From the NCBI GenBank assembly GCA_023678885.1, contig CM042966.1:26860028-26924027 (forward strand): a stretch of DNA of 64,000 nt. The letters run 5' to 3'. The number at the start of each line of letters is the position of its first letter. Position 1 is the stretch's first letter. The stretch comes from Pogostemon cablin (Eukaryota > Streptophyta > Magnoliopsida > Lamiales > Lamiaceae). Below are positions 33,983-45,974 of this stretch, in pieces. The notes below the pieces were generated by a model. The model did no database searches and was not told the DNA's origin. It worked only from the letters and a program-made list of their open reading frames with translations. A program made the position numbers and the translations under genes.

Positions 33983-35335
33983 TGATAAAAATTATTTTAG
34001 TCCCATAACTTTTCTCACTGTCTATTTTAGTCCCAATAAAGATAAGTTTGTCAATTTAGTCTCACCGATTAAGAAAAAGGGTCAAACACGTCTTATTTTC
34101 GCCGAAAAATGCTGACATCACCGAAAAATGGTCACATCACAACCGGTATCATTGATTTCCAGCCGGGACAATGATGTGGCGCCTTGATGGCAGGTGAGTC
34201 AACGGGACAAAAACCTATTCAGTCCCATAACTTTTCTCATGGTCTATTTTAGTCCCAATAAAGATAAGTTTGTCAATTTATTCCTACCAGTGAAGAAATA
34301 TGGCCAAACAGGTCCTATTTTCGCCGAAAAAAACTGACATTACCGAAATTGCCAATTTTTGGGTGGGACGATGACGTGACGCCCTGATGGCAAACAAATT
34401 AAATGTTATTTTAATGTCAACAAGTCATTTTTTTTCTAAATTTATAAATAATTAGAAAATAAAATTAAAACAAAAAACGTACTAAAAAACCTAATTATTA
34501 AACCCAGAGATTAATTCAATCTCAATATGCCGACTGTTTACTATTTTATTTCACCTTCAAGTGTAAAGAATCAATTATAGCGCGCGTGACCAAATCAAAT
34601 GTCGAATATTTGACAAAATTCTATGTATGGTATAATACAAATTCCGAGGTTTTTAGAATAATTTAATTAGAAACTGAAATTAATAATTAAACTAATACGA
34701 AAAAAATAAATAACGCATAAAATTGATTTCGAATTCAAAAATGGAGAATTAGTAATGCTAAGGCAAACCAACGTAACTATGTGACAGATTATAAATCATT
34801 TTTGTTTAATTTTTATTTTTTAATTATTTAAAATTTTAAAAAATAAAAATACATTGTTGGCATTAAAATAACATTTAATTTGTTGACTCACCTGCCATCA
34901 GAGCGCCATGTCATCGTCCCGGCCAAAAATCGACGATTCCGCTTGTCACGTGACAATCACATCTTATTTTTTGGTGATGTCAGCGTTTTTCGACGAAAGT
35001 AGGACGTGTTTGACCCTATTTCTTCGCCTGTGGGACTAAATTGACAAACTTATCTTTATTAGGACTAAAATAGACCATGAGGAAAGTTATGGGACTAAAT
35101 ATGTTTTTATCCCACTGACTCACCTGCCATCAGGGCACCACATCATCGTCCTGGCCGCAAATCGACGACTCTGATTATGACGTGGCCATTTTCCGATGAT
35201 GTCAGCATTTTTCGGAGAAAATAGGACGTGTTTGGCCCTATTTCTCACCAGTGGGACCAAATTGACAAATTTATCTTTATTGGGACTAAAATAGACCGTG
35301 AAAAAAGTTATGGGACTAAATTGGTTTTTATCCCC
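33983..35335. mobile_element. Mutator-like element with doubled inverted arms and a perfect 10-bp TSD
   Basis: ATTGTTATTG flanks both sides (33973-33982 and 35336-35345). The ends are inverted repeats: TGATAAAAATTATTTTAGTCCCATAAC on the left (positions 33983-34009) and, inverted, the same at the right. Each arm holds two tandem copies of a roughly 200-bp unit (left 33985-34205 and 34210-34400; right 34885-35100 and 35105-35335) with CATAACTTTTCTCA(T/C)(G)GTCTA, CCCAATAAAGATAAGTTTGT and TTCGCCGAAAAA boxes. Inner flanks near 34395-34470 and 34800-34885 are also inverted. No coding. Confidence 0.8.
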
Positions 35336-36289
35336 ATTGTTATTGAACATAATACTTAGTCATTTTGAATACAAAAACATCTCAGTTAACGAATTTGAAA
35401 TATATTGAATAAACTCTAAATTTTTTGTGGAACATTGAGAAAATATTTCTGAATATATCAATTGAATATTAAATATCTGAATACTTATTGAGTTTGAATA
35501 AAAATAATTTCAATGAATGAATTAGAAATATATTAAATACATTATAAATATTTCATGGAGCATTGAGAAAGTATTTCTGAATACATCATTATTAAATATT
35601 AAATATCTGAATACTTACTAATTTTGAATTCAAAAATGTATTTTAATAAACGACATATAGAAATCATTTCTGAATATATTGTGGCGTTCGGAATATCTGA
35701 GATAAAAATATCATTTGTGTTCAGAAAACTATATAACTTAATTAAACGACTAAGAAAGAACATGTTAACCACGATATTTGTCTTCATGTAAAGATATCAT
35801 ATCTTATTCATGACTTTTGACTTCATGTTAAGATAGAATACGATATCAAACAAGAAAAGAAAAGAAAAAAAATCCAAAGCACTTGCAAAGATATATTTAA
35901 TCTCTTAAATATATTTAATCTCTTAAATCTACACTCAAAACATTCTCATCAATGCATCTCTTATTTTATATTCTTCATTGGGTGACCTCCAAAACAGGAA
36001 TACAAACCTGAATAATTTAAATCCTGCTATTACAAAAAATGCACAATTCATGTAAAAAGTTTGCAATTTCATCTCAAAATTTCAAAAACATTTACCTTCG
36101 ACTTCTTTTAGCGATTCTTTTCTCGTGATAGGTTTATATCTGTAGTATTCTTTAGATTTCATAACAACTTACAGCTAGTAATTAACTGCAAACATATTCA
36201 CAAATTAATTAAAATAGTAATTGCATAAAAATAATCATTAAATTTAATAAATGGATTATACTGAAGGTAGAAAAAAAACAGAGAGGCAG

Positions 36290-36830
36290 AGGGAGAATAA
36301 TTTAGTATTGCAATAACATCACAATACTTAGCAATAACAGAGGGCGACGCCACCCTTAATGCCTTATAGACTTTCCTGATGGGTCAAGGACCGTGGAAGG
36401 TGTTGCTTGTCAAGACCTCTATAGAGACTAGGGTTAGCGCCGAATGGTGAGTTATCCCCAAGAATCGCCAAATCAGGGTTCAGGTGAGTCTAAAGCCAGA
36501 ATGGGTAGGCGAGTGACGGAGGATCCTCCGGAATCGAAGAGCAATAGGTTGGGACTTGAACCCGCAGAAAGATTTGCACACTCATTTCAAAGGGCGAGAA
36601 TCTGGTGTGAAGATACATCTCAGCGCAGGGATTGTTCTTCTGAAAGAATTTTCTTCACTCGCGCAGTACTATGTCAGATTTGACATTTATTTCCCATTGG
36701 AGATAGGCACACATAAACTAGGGGGTTGTAGAAAGTAAAAATAGAGGGACGGGGATGGGGAAGAAGAACAGAAATGGGAGATGACTATATTTTGAGGAAG
36801 ATTTTAGTGGGGATATTTGGGAGATCTCAC
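36290..36830. other. Unidentified GC-richer island inside the LTR insertion
   Basis: About 540 bp stands out from its AT-rich surroundings. It has a 79-codon open stretch on the plus strand (36444-36683) and an overlapping 60-codon one. The predicted peptide is Arg/Ser/Glu-rich and matches no family I know. The composition suggests a captured gene or leader fragment. I assign no function. Confidence 0.35.
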
Positions 36831-36920
36831 CTTGATATTTTATATTTATCAGCAATATTTTAATCTATTGTATCTAATAATAATATAAGGATATAATTTG
36901 TAGTGGGTAATAATAAATTC

Positions 36921-37301
36921 AATATTTTAAATAAATAAATGGTTTAAATAAATAATATCTATGAGATAAATAAGGTCATATATATTGATGGATAACAATT
37001 ACATTGATAGAATGAGATTTGATAAAGATTTAATATCCTCGATCCTCTCCCCATCTATAAAAGAGACATAATTTTATGAATTCTCTATCACATAAAGTTG
37101 TAATACTGTGTCCTAAAGAAAGGGGTAAGGAGAGAAAAACAAGTTCTGACGTTAATTCGTAGGAACATATCATAGAAAGAACACCATTAACGATATATCA
37201 AAGTAAGTCTTCTAATCGTGTTTATGAGATGTGAAAATCATAAAAATCTAAGATGCATGTCAATTAATAAATTAATTGGTTACAATAATTTTATGCTTAC
37301 A
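36921..37301 (+). repeat. 3' LTR of the copia element, remaining part
   Basis: It matches 27650-28051 of the 5' LTR, including ATGGTTTAAATAAATAATATC, CTATCACATAAAGTT, GTGTCCTAAAGAAA and AAGTCTTCTAATCGTGTTTATGA, and ends TTATGCTTACA. Confidence 0.85.
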
Positions 37302-37609
37302 CCAACTACACAAATAGGAAACCTAATTAACACAATAACATTGATGATGAACTCATGTTCATTCGATGGATGAGAATTCAATCTTCAAAGTCTAAAATTG
37401 CGCGAAAATTTTAGCTTTAATATTATATTAATTTCTTTAATTGTGATGTCTATTTCATGAAAAATTTATAATATAAATGAAAAGTTATAATATTTTATAG
37501 TGAAAATGATAATATTTTATAATAAAAGTGATAATTAATTTAAAAAATGTAAAATAATCTAACGCAATACTCACAAATTATGACTTTTAACGTAATTGTT
37601 GTATAATTA

Positions 37610-37990
37610 TACGAGTGAGTCTTGCGTGTGACAGGGCGCACGCCGTGCACCTTTATAATTTAATATTATGGACAATGGTATATTATTTTGTTCTAAAGGG
37701 TATACACTTTAATTAATAAGGGTACATCGTTTTGTTCTAAAGGGTATACACTTTTCATTATATTTTTTATTTTTCTTCAGAAAATAAGGGTACACGTCTT
37801 TATATTAAAGGGTATACAATGTAAAATAAAATTCTAAAGGCACACGGAGTGTGCTTCCGTACGTCCGGGCGCACACAAGTTTTTGTCTTATAAAATAAAG
37901 AGTACACATCTTTATACTAAAGGGTATACAATTTAGCACAAAATTCTAAAGGCACACGGAATATGCTCCGTGTGCCGGCACACACAAGCT
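37610..37990. mobile_element. Foldback-type MITE cluster
   Basis: The left end GAGTGAGTCTTGCGTGTGAC and GCGCACGCCGTGCACCTTT pairs with the inverted right end AAAGGCACACGGAGTGTGC and GTCCGGGCGCACACAAG (to about 37880). A partial second right end follows at 37905-37990. Interior GGGTATACACTTT motifs are shared with 25609-25885. Confidence 0.6.
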
Positions 37991-37999
37991 TTTTCCTAA

Positions 38000-39480
38000 T
38001 TATAATTAAGTTATACATCGTAAATCAAGATAATTGATCTGATTAAAAAAACAATGTATTCGATTTTTTTTTTAAAAAAAAAATTAGCTTATAATTATTG
38101 TGATATGAAATTAAATGCAAAACTGCAAAACACTAGCTTTGGTAGTGACTTGACGAATAGGTATTTTATAAGCATTGAACATGCAAATGACCCCAAAAAT
38201 ACAGGGCAGAAGTCCTGATCAACACGTACGCAATATCTTAATGTTATAATTAATTTTAAATATTTCTTGAAATTAATAATCACTGTTAACTATTAACTTT
38301 GAAATTGAGACCCCTAATAATAAAATTCAACTCAATCAGCCGTCGTATAACTTTATTTTTTTATTTTTTTTTAAATGCGGATTATTCTTCGAAATGTGTT
38401 CTATGCAGAAAAAATATAAATAAATTAAAATATAATAAGCTTTCAATTAGAAAATTAAAGCTGTATCTTTCCACTAACACATGTACATTAATATATTTAA
38501 TTGTGTTGAAAACACATATTTGGATTAGTATAAGAATTCTCAATATGAAATCTTTCAACCTATAAAAAATGCACATTTTAATCGATTATCTATTACATAT
38601 TTGGGTTCTAAAAAAATGGCAAACAGAGCACATTAATATTTTAATAAAATATGATTTTTGCATGAGTGAAAAGTAATAGTAATGTAGTTATCTATTTCAT
38701 GAATCATTTATAGTAATTGTTAGTTTGTTGATAAATCATTTTAACAATGAAATTATGATTTTACCAACAAAATATTTCATTAATAAAAAAATAAGTGTAT
38801 TTGAATGAAGGTTTAAGTTTTAATTGTGATCCAAATATAGATGAAGAATACCAATCAGATTATTATATTTGAATAGAATCCTAACTACTATATTTAAGAA
38901 ATAATCTGAAGGATATATTACCAATTAAGTTTATTAGGCTACTTGCTAGTGTTGAATTACTAATTTGCCCCTAACAATTCATTGTCTACCCAACGCATAA
39001 GTGGGTAGCAATCGAACTAAAGTGAATTCTGTTGAATCTTCACAAAGTTGGATATAATTATTAACTAGTTAACTACCCTACCCCTCTTATTGGAACTAAT
39101 TAAAGACCTTCAAAGTTTAAATCACTTAAATACACAACTTGCAAATATTTTCATTTTTCTTAATTTGCATTTTATGTACCTTAGATTAGAAGTTTGAAAT
39201 GAATGGAAGTAGTCAAACACAACATGCAAATCTTTGTCGCCATTTCATTGGGTTGAAATTGTCTCACTTAATAGTTGATTCATTTGATTTGTGTGCTATT
39301 GAATGAGATTGAAATTCACACGATATATGCAACTTTACTAATATTTTTTTTTATATAAGGAAAATTGGTAAGAGGTTTACCTTATACCCAAGATGAAAAA
39401 GGTAGGTTCAATTCACAAGAGTTAGATTTTTTTTTAAGATGAAATTGCACTGCTCTAATGTTTAAGGTGCATAACAACCA
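38000..39480. other. AT-rich intergenic DNA, one small CACTA-like remnant
   Basis: Near 38740-38810 there is a short stretch (AACAATGAAATTATGATTTT, ACCAACAAAATATTTC) resembling the ends of the CACTA family in this window. Otherwise nothing is recognised. Confidence 0.45.
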
Positions 39481-39481
39481 T

Positions 39482-39778
39482 CACTACAAAAAAAATATTT
39501 TTTAGCAATTGAATATTCTGTTGGTAAAAGCCTTAATTTCATTGTTAAATTACCTTACCAACGGATTAGCAACGGAATCCTTTGGTAAAGTGGTGGTTGG
39601 TAAATTTTTAGCAACGAAAAATCAATTTCATTTGTAAAATAGAGAATAAATTCGTTGGCATTCTGTTGCTAAACAAAAATGTCATTTTTGTTGCTAATTC
39701 ATTGGTAATTATCAACGGATTGAATTTCGTTGCTAAATTCGATTGCTAAAAAATAATTTTTTTAGTTCATCTCTAAGA

Positions 39779-39855
<77 letters not shown>

Positions 39856-39975
39856 GCTTCTGTTGCTACTTTACCAACGGATTTCGTTGCTAATCTGTTG
39901 GTAATCCAATTTAACAATGAAATTAGATTTTTACCAACTGAATATTTCGTTGATAAAAAATAATTTTTTTTAGTG
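39482..39975. mobile_element. CACTA-type element with an internal TA microsatellite
   Basis: It starts CACTACAAAAAAAATATTTT and ends TTTTTTTTAGTG, the inverted terminus. The interior has CAACGGATTAGCAACGGAAT, GGTAAATTTTTAGCAACG and TTACCAACGGATTTCGTTGC. A TA run of about 70 bp (39782-39852) lies inside, next to what looks like a second terminus (TTTTTTTAGTTC near 39757), so this may be two nested or joined copies. Confidence 0.65.
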
Positions 39976-41000
39976 TACTTCATACTCATAATTGCAATTT
40001 CAAATATTTGGAGTTTATTTGATAACTTATTGCAAGAATTATTTTGTTTATCAATACTTGTGTTCTACAACGTCAAGATTAACTAATTTGCCTATTATTA
40101 TCATTTGAATGTGTTCCTTAATTCTTATTCAAAAAACAAGACAAAAGAAGTATCATTTTAATACATAGATGAGAAATTCAATGTAAAATTTATGAACTTG
40201 TGATAATATATGAATGTGTAAAGTGAAATATAATCTTTATTCACTCATAACTGTCATCTTTATTTATATCTTTGCGCATTTAATGTCAAACTTATGTGCT
40301 TGCATGTGTATATACACTCTCCCCACCAAAAATATATACAATTTCATTTTAATCAGTTATTAAAAAATAGTTATATTTTTCTTTTTTTTTAAAAATCCTT
40401 CTACTGTAGCAATACTCTATCATTCCCACAATATCGTTCATGTTTACTGTTCTACGTTGTTTAAAATTTTTTATTTTTTATTAATTTTATTGACTCTTAA
40501 GTCTTGTGGTATTTTAGTATTTCTAAATGGAGTTGGTCTCTTATACATCAAAATGCATAAATGCTCAAAAATATAATATTATTTAATTAATAAATGTATT
40601 ATTTTTTCAATGTTGAAATATGAAATGTATTGATGCAAGTTTTGTCATTGAGTTCATTGAATGAGTGTTATTTTCTTTTGGAGAGAGTAAAAGATATTGT
40701 GGAGTAAACAAATAAAAAAAAAGTAGGAAGGATATTTATGATACAGGCAGCGTCACTATGAGAATAAATAACAATAAGAACGATGGGCCGTTCCTGCTAT
40801 GAAGATTGGAAAATTATTGGGTCGGCCCAATCAAAGTGAGACCGAAGCCTGAATAGGCAAATAACGTGACAATTTTTTTAGTGTATCGCTATCCACGCAC
40901 ACTTTTTTAATATATACACTCACCACAATTTATTTTTAATAGAAAAAATAAAAAATGCCCTCTACCAGTTAAAATTAAACACACACTTATCACTTACCAT
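39976..41000. other. AT-rich intergenic DNA, nothing recognised
   Basis: No gene, no clear element ends. Confidence 0.45.
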
Positions 41001-41007
41001 TTTTTTT

Positions 41008-41232
41008 GGCAAAGACTTATGTGAGATTGTTTCACGTAAACCCTTACGTGAAATTGTTAGAAAGTGATAACCTTTATATTGAAAAAGTGATACAAAATTA
41101 ATGAAAAGTGATAATGTTATTTCATGAACAATTTATAGTATAAATGAAAAGTGATAACGTTTTATAGCGAAAGTAATAACTTTTTAAAAAAGTATAAAAT
41201 GATCTCACGTGAGACGGTCTCACGCAAGACCT
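41008..41232. mobile_element. Small inverted-repeat MITE
   Basis: The left end TTTTGGCAAAGACTTATGTG and AGATTGTTTCACG pairs with the right end ACGTGAGACGGTCTCACGCA and AGACCTA, the inverted form. The interior has two related GTGATAA(C/T)(G)TT boxes. About 225 bp, non-coding. Confidence 0.6.
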
Positions 41233-41357
41233 ATTTTTTTTTTAATTTGTTCATACACCCACTCACCACGTATATTAATAACATTATATAACTCACCACT
41301 TCCATCTCTTTTTGAAATGATTCGTGTTTTTTTTATATTTTAACCGATTAAAATATA

Positions 41358-41584
41358 CTCCCTCCGTCCACCGAAATGATAATTTTTACTTTTTGCACGT
41401 GGATTAATGAGTATTATTATTTAATTTGTAGTGGGTAGTTGTATTAGTGGGAGTGTGGGCCCCATATTTAATTATATTAGTGGGTGTGTGTGGGTCCCAC
41501 CATGTGTGCAAAAAAGGAAAGTGGACTCTTTGGATGTGATGCCCAAAATGAAAAAAATTGACTCTTTGGATGGAACAGAGGGAG
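41358..41584. mobile_element. Stowaway-type MITE
   Basis: The left end CTCCCTCCGTCCACCG follows TA and the right end GGATGGAACAGAGGGAG precedes TA. It is internally similar to 21161-21385. Confidence 0.85.
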
Positions 41585-41589
41585 TAGTT

Positions 41590-43860
41590 TCGTGTTTTTT
41601 CCTTTTGTGGCTAAAATCGCGCAAAAATCAACTAACCAGGGCTGAATGGGATGGATTTTTTGGACCACCACTGGCCAACAAAAATCATTCTGGTTGACTA
41701 GTGGCGGACGAAAAATATTGGAATTTTCGACCACTGGTGATTGACGAACATCTAAATTTTCAACCACCTTCGGATGATTAGAAGGCAAATTTTCGGTAGA
41801 CCAGGGTCAAAATTTTAGGCTCGATTTCATCAATTTCCAGATCGAAAAAATAATTCCCAAACTAAATGAATTTGCATATATGTCATTATAACACTACAAA
41901 TCATCAATTAAAGCAAGACCCATGAAGTATTTAACATAAAATCCTACCTAAAATTAACTATCAAATGCAAGATCCATAAAGTATCAACAAATTCTAGAAC
42001 ATTTTTTAAGTGTAAAATAGGGTGAGTTGTCATAATTGAACTGAATCGATATGACATGGAGTGATTTAGTTTAGGAACTTGGTTCTTCTCTTCTTCTTCC
42101 TTCTTTCTCTTCTTTCTTCTTTCTTTTCTTTCTCTTTTGGAGGTGAGTGTATGATTGTGTGTGTATGAAGTAAAGTGTAAGTGTTGTTTTAAATGAGTTG
42201 GCGAGTAAATTTAAATTCAAAGGGTATAATTGTAAAAATAAGAAGGGTGTATATAATTTGAATAAGTATATTGAGTAATGCGTGTATGTGTTAAAAATGT
42301 GTGTGTAGATAGCTGGGATCTTTTCTTTGTTCAGAGCACAGCTGGTAAATGGGTAATAGGTCACATGGCTAATAATTTTATTGGGTTAGATCGGACTTTG
42401 GCCTACTTATTTACTGTGTCGTACATCCTTATAAGTCCATACATACTAATCTGATCAATTTCGCTTGTATACATACTCCTTTTGTAAATGAATTAATAAA
42501 ATTATAGTAGTGATATTTAAAATTAAGAATATTCGATCATGTCAAGAGCAATTGATCCATTTTGAGCAATATAAAACATTAGATTTTTATATGGATAAAT
42601 TTTTGTGAGTGAAAAATTCATAGTTTCTAGAAGTAAAATTGGAATTACGTCTTTCATATATTATTACAGCTCGTTTGGTAGATCAATGTAATCCGACAGA
42701 AAATATTGTTCTCTTTTACATTAGTTATATCTTGTATAGGGCGTGGTATTAGTATTATAGATTCAACGTATTGAAATTACCAAATTCCCTTCCACAAAGG
42801 CCATTTTCATTTTTAAACCCTGTACTTTTCCTTCATCCCTTATGCTACTTTTTTTTTTCTTTTCATCCATGGCTGCCACAGTATTACTACAGTATTTGTC
42901 TCCCAACCACTTGCAGGAGGCCACTACCATAGATGATGTCTCGAGTTGTTATATCAATCACCACAAAATCGAGACGTTTATGGTTATATATTGAAATCCA
43001 AGGCACCACTCCCTAGACAATGTTTGCCAATTTATCGCGAATTTAGGTGTTCTTCATTGGATTTAATAACTAAATGAATTTCATTAGTTGAACCTTGGAG
43101 TGATGAACTGCAAATTCCTTTGTGAGAATTTGAATGGAATTCCAATATATTTCATCAGTTGAACTGTTGAAAGTTTGCTTTAAAAGTGAGTTTCCTTTAT
43201 TTTATCTAGGATATATGTTTGTGAATTTTTTAATATCAAGTACGAAAAAAGTAGTTTCATTATAAACATATTATTCATGAAATTTAATATATCCTACCAA
43301 ATAACATCACTTAACCATATTACTTATTTATTTTAAAGGACCTCCATTTTGCAGCACACTCCAACTCCAAGTGCTCCATTTTGTACTGCAAAATAGAGGA
43401 AATACTATAGCGACTGCATTTTGCAGCCGATAGAGTACACACTACATTTTTTTTTCTTTTGTTTTTTATTTAAATAATATATGTATGTGTATGTTAATTT
43501 TTTAATATTAATTTTGAAGTAAAAATAAACAAACGGCTGGAGATGAACAATTGAATCAACTACATTATAGAATTGAATGTGTTGTAAAATAGAATCGATG
43601 AAGATGACTTTAACATACATATTAATCACTTAAATAATAATCTTTTATCTTATCTAATCTATAAAACGAGTTGTTAAAGTACTTAAAAAGAGAAATGTAG
43701 ATAATTTTCCCTATTCAATATGATTAAATTTAATGGGGAATGACAAATCTACCAAACTTTTTTAAATATAAAATTATTGCCAACCAACAATAAGATTTTA
43801 TAGTAATTATATATTTATTTGGTTTTTTTTTACCAAAATACCCTCTGCACCCATTTTTTT
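41590..43860. other. Intergenic DNA with a polypyrimidine tract
   Basis: A TTC/CTTT-rich run covers about 42080-42137. A 97-codon minus-strand ORF nearby (42364-42071) ends in a Lys/Glu/Arg run produced by that tract and is not convincing. Nothing else is recognised. Confidence 0.5.
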
Positions 43861-44077
43861 AAATAGTTTAATTATTCAGTGTCGGTTATAATGTCGAATA
43901 CCTGATACAGAATATCGTTATCATGTTCGATACAATAGTTTTAACATTGAACGTCGGATTCAATATTAGTCATGCTATCGGAGCCCTGACATAGGACACC
44001 AACATCATGTCCAACACCATTGTTACGCATACTGAACTTTTCAAATTAATTAGTATATATATAATAAAAGTAATATG

Positions 44078-44152
44078 TCTACAAGTGGCCTAGTGGTTTG
44101 CTTAATAGATGAGGTAATGAGAGGTCGAGAGTTCGACTCTCACAAAACTACT
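44078..44152 (+). repeat. tRNA-like SINE head or tRNA pseudogene
   Basis: GTGGCCTAGTGGTTTGC resembles an A box, and AGAGTTCGACTCTC about 35 bp later resembles a B box with a T-arm-like stem. The acceptor arms do not pair and the anticodon arm is poor, so it is not a functional tRNA. It could be the 5' part of a SINE. Confidence 0.4.
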
Positions 44153-44371
44153 CCTTCTTTCATTTTAAATTGATTATATCATTATATTATTATTTATTTA
44201 TAGGTTTATTAACATATTTTCTCGTAAAGAAAAAAATAATATTTTTATCTGATATATTTAAAAGATTAAAATTTCAAAATTATCAATCTCATCTAATACA
44301 TGCAACACACTTTACATTTATGTAAAAATACTAAAATATCTAAAAAATGTTAGTAAAATTAGTAAATAAAT

Positions 44372-44625
44372 AATTTTTCTTAAATAATATGGAATTGTAA
44401 ATATGAACCGTTTTATAAGAGGAAGGAATTTGAGCACTCCTGGACAAATTTTCTGCTTCCGCCACTGGTGTTGTGTGTCTTTCGGTCTTTGGCTGTTTCG
44501 GTCTTTGGCTGTGTCTGCTGACTCGCGAAGTTTCTTAAATAATATGGAACTATAAATATGAACCGTTTTATAAGAGGAGGGAATTTGGGCCCCTCTGGAC
44601 AAATTTCCTGCGTCCGCCACTGCTT
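44372..44625. repeat. Two direct repeats of about 93 bp, likely transposon ends
   Basis: TTTCTTAAATAATATGGAA, then AATATGAACCGTTTTATAAG, GGACAAATT and CGCCACTG occur at 44372-44465 and 44533-44625. The final CCGCCACTG is the inverse of the CAGTGGCGG start often seen on plant repeats. A short spacer (44466-44532) separates them. Confidence 0.65.
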
Positions 44626-44879
44626 ATAGCATTGGATGTCGGAATCGGTGTCAGTCATTGTATCGGAGTCTTGACACAGGACACCAACATCATGTTCAAC
44701 ATTATCATCATAGAATTGAATGTCAGATTTGGTGTCGATCAAAGTGTCGGAACCCCAACATAAGATATTGACACTATATCCGACATCATCGTCATAACAT
44801 CAACTGCCGGATTCAATGTCAGTCAAGATGTCGTAGTATCGACATAGAATACCAACATTCGAGTCATTGTAGACAATTT

Positions 44880-45974
44880 TTTTTATTTTAACTAAAGAAC
44901 ATTTTGGTCCAAAAATTCAAGTGAGCAGACTAAATTTTTTTGCAAAATTTGGGTAGCATTGTTTTTTCACCTTCAATATTGATTACTTTTATCATCGACA
45001 CAAATTTAAAAGATATATTCATAAGTCCACTAATATAATTCTTTACTGGAGTCGTACATTATGTGTTCAAATTTTAACTACTCAAAAAAATTAATTGAAA
45101 TAATATTGACAAGCATAAATCATATTAGTAAAACATCAAATTTCTTATATTTCACTAAAGAATAGCTTATTATAAAATCAGAAGAGTTGATTTTATACAT
45201 GAAATTACTTAATGCCTAAATAACATAGTCATACCCACTTACAAATACTATTATCTATCTAAATATAAATATCAAAAGATCGTCTCGTAATAAAAAAAAA
45301 TAATTTTAGACATGATTAATTATAACTTCTCATTATTAATATTATTGTCTTTTCTCTCCTATAATTTATTAATAGAATAATTTAATTGAATAAATATCAA
45401 TTTTTACCGACTTTTAACAAAATAATTAAAACTTGTGTGCTTTCCGGAAACACCGTGCTTCCAAATTCTACATTTTTTTAAAGTTATACCAATTAATATT
45501 AAATGATGTTCTTTAGTATAAAAACGTGTAACCTTTATTTCTCAAAAAAAAAATTTTTAATCAAATATTTATTTTATTTATATTTCATTTGGTCTTTTCA
45601 ATGAAAAAATATTATACATTTATTAATTAAAGTATATACCATTTAAAACAAAATATTTTGATGTTATACCTTATTTTTACACTCAGGAACATAAGAGACC
45701 CAATACAATAAATATTTAATTACTCATCTTACACCATTTTTTGCTAATTAAATTTTCTTTAAGAATAATCAGCGTTCGAAATTAAATTAAATAAAAGTAT
45801 TGAGATATTATTAACTTTAGTCCCTTAACTTTAATTGAACCTGTTTTTAATTTTATTTATAACTTTTTACTTTTTAAAATTTAGACATTTTGTATCAATT
45901 TTAGTCCTATAATTTTTCAAAATTTCAATTTTAATTATTTTACAAATTTTTTTGCAAGTCTCATAAGTTCTTCA
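44880..45974. other. AT-rich intergenic DNA
   Basis: A reduced foldback-family end (ACTTGTGTGCTTTCCGGAAA, 45432-45451) is present. No gene is seen. Confidence 0.45.

Larger units (their letters stand above)
33704..36920. mobile_element. 3.2-kb insertion splitting the 3' LTR
   Basis: LTR sequence stops after AATATTTT (33696-33703) and resumes with AATATTTT (36921-36928), an 8-bp direct repeat compatible with an hAT-type target duplication. The inserted ends are only weakly inverted (…ATAATAATTACTAGTAGATACA on the left; rc of the right end has …TTATTATTAGATACA). The insert contains the Mutator-like palindrome at 33983-35335 and a GC-richer island at 36290-36830. No transposase is recognised, so the class is uncertain. 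Confidence 0.6.
27590..37301 (+). mobile_element. Decayed Ty1/copia retrotransposon with a split 3' LTR
   Basis: The 5' LTR (27590-28051) is followed by a mutated initiator-Met-tRNA primer site (TTGATATTAGAGCTTGA, about 28052-28068). Then come relics of gag, GAG-pre-integrase/integrase, reverse transcriptase and RNase H in copia order on the plus strand, a polypurine tract (AAATGGGAGAA), and a 3' LTR in two pieces (33634-33703 and 36921-37301). Flanking ACAAC (27585-27589) and CCAAC (37302-37306) could be a 5-bp target duplication with one change. The copia element itself is about 6.5 kb; the rest is a 3.2-kb insertion in the 3' LTR. All coding frames are riddled with stops and shifts. Confidence 0.8.
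43870..44875 (-). repeat. Imperfect about 90-105-bp tandem repeats with an acidic open frame, interrupted by insertions
   Basis: Units contain TCGG(A)TGTC(A)GTCA, GTGTCGGA(A/G)CC, GACA(C/T)(A)GGACACCAACATCATG and CATTGGATGTCGGA. They occur at about 43872-44035, then 44628-44715, 44715-44805 and 44805-44865. On the minus strand one frame reads as repeats like LCQDSDTMTDTDSDIQCY, rich in Asp and Ser. The block between 44040 and 44625 is inserted DNA. It may be a fragment of a repeat-protein gene or a non-coding satellite; no start, intron or family match is seen. Confidence 0.5.

Noticed and set aside
42071..42364. 97-codon minus-strand ORF
   Set aside because: Its C-terminus is a Lys/Glu/Arg run from a TTC/CTTT microsatellite, and the rest has no homology I recognise.
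44078..44152. Functional tRNA gene
   Set aside because: The acceptor stem does not pair and the anticodon arm is poor; only the A-box- and B-box-like motifs are present.
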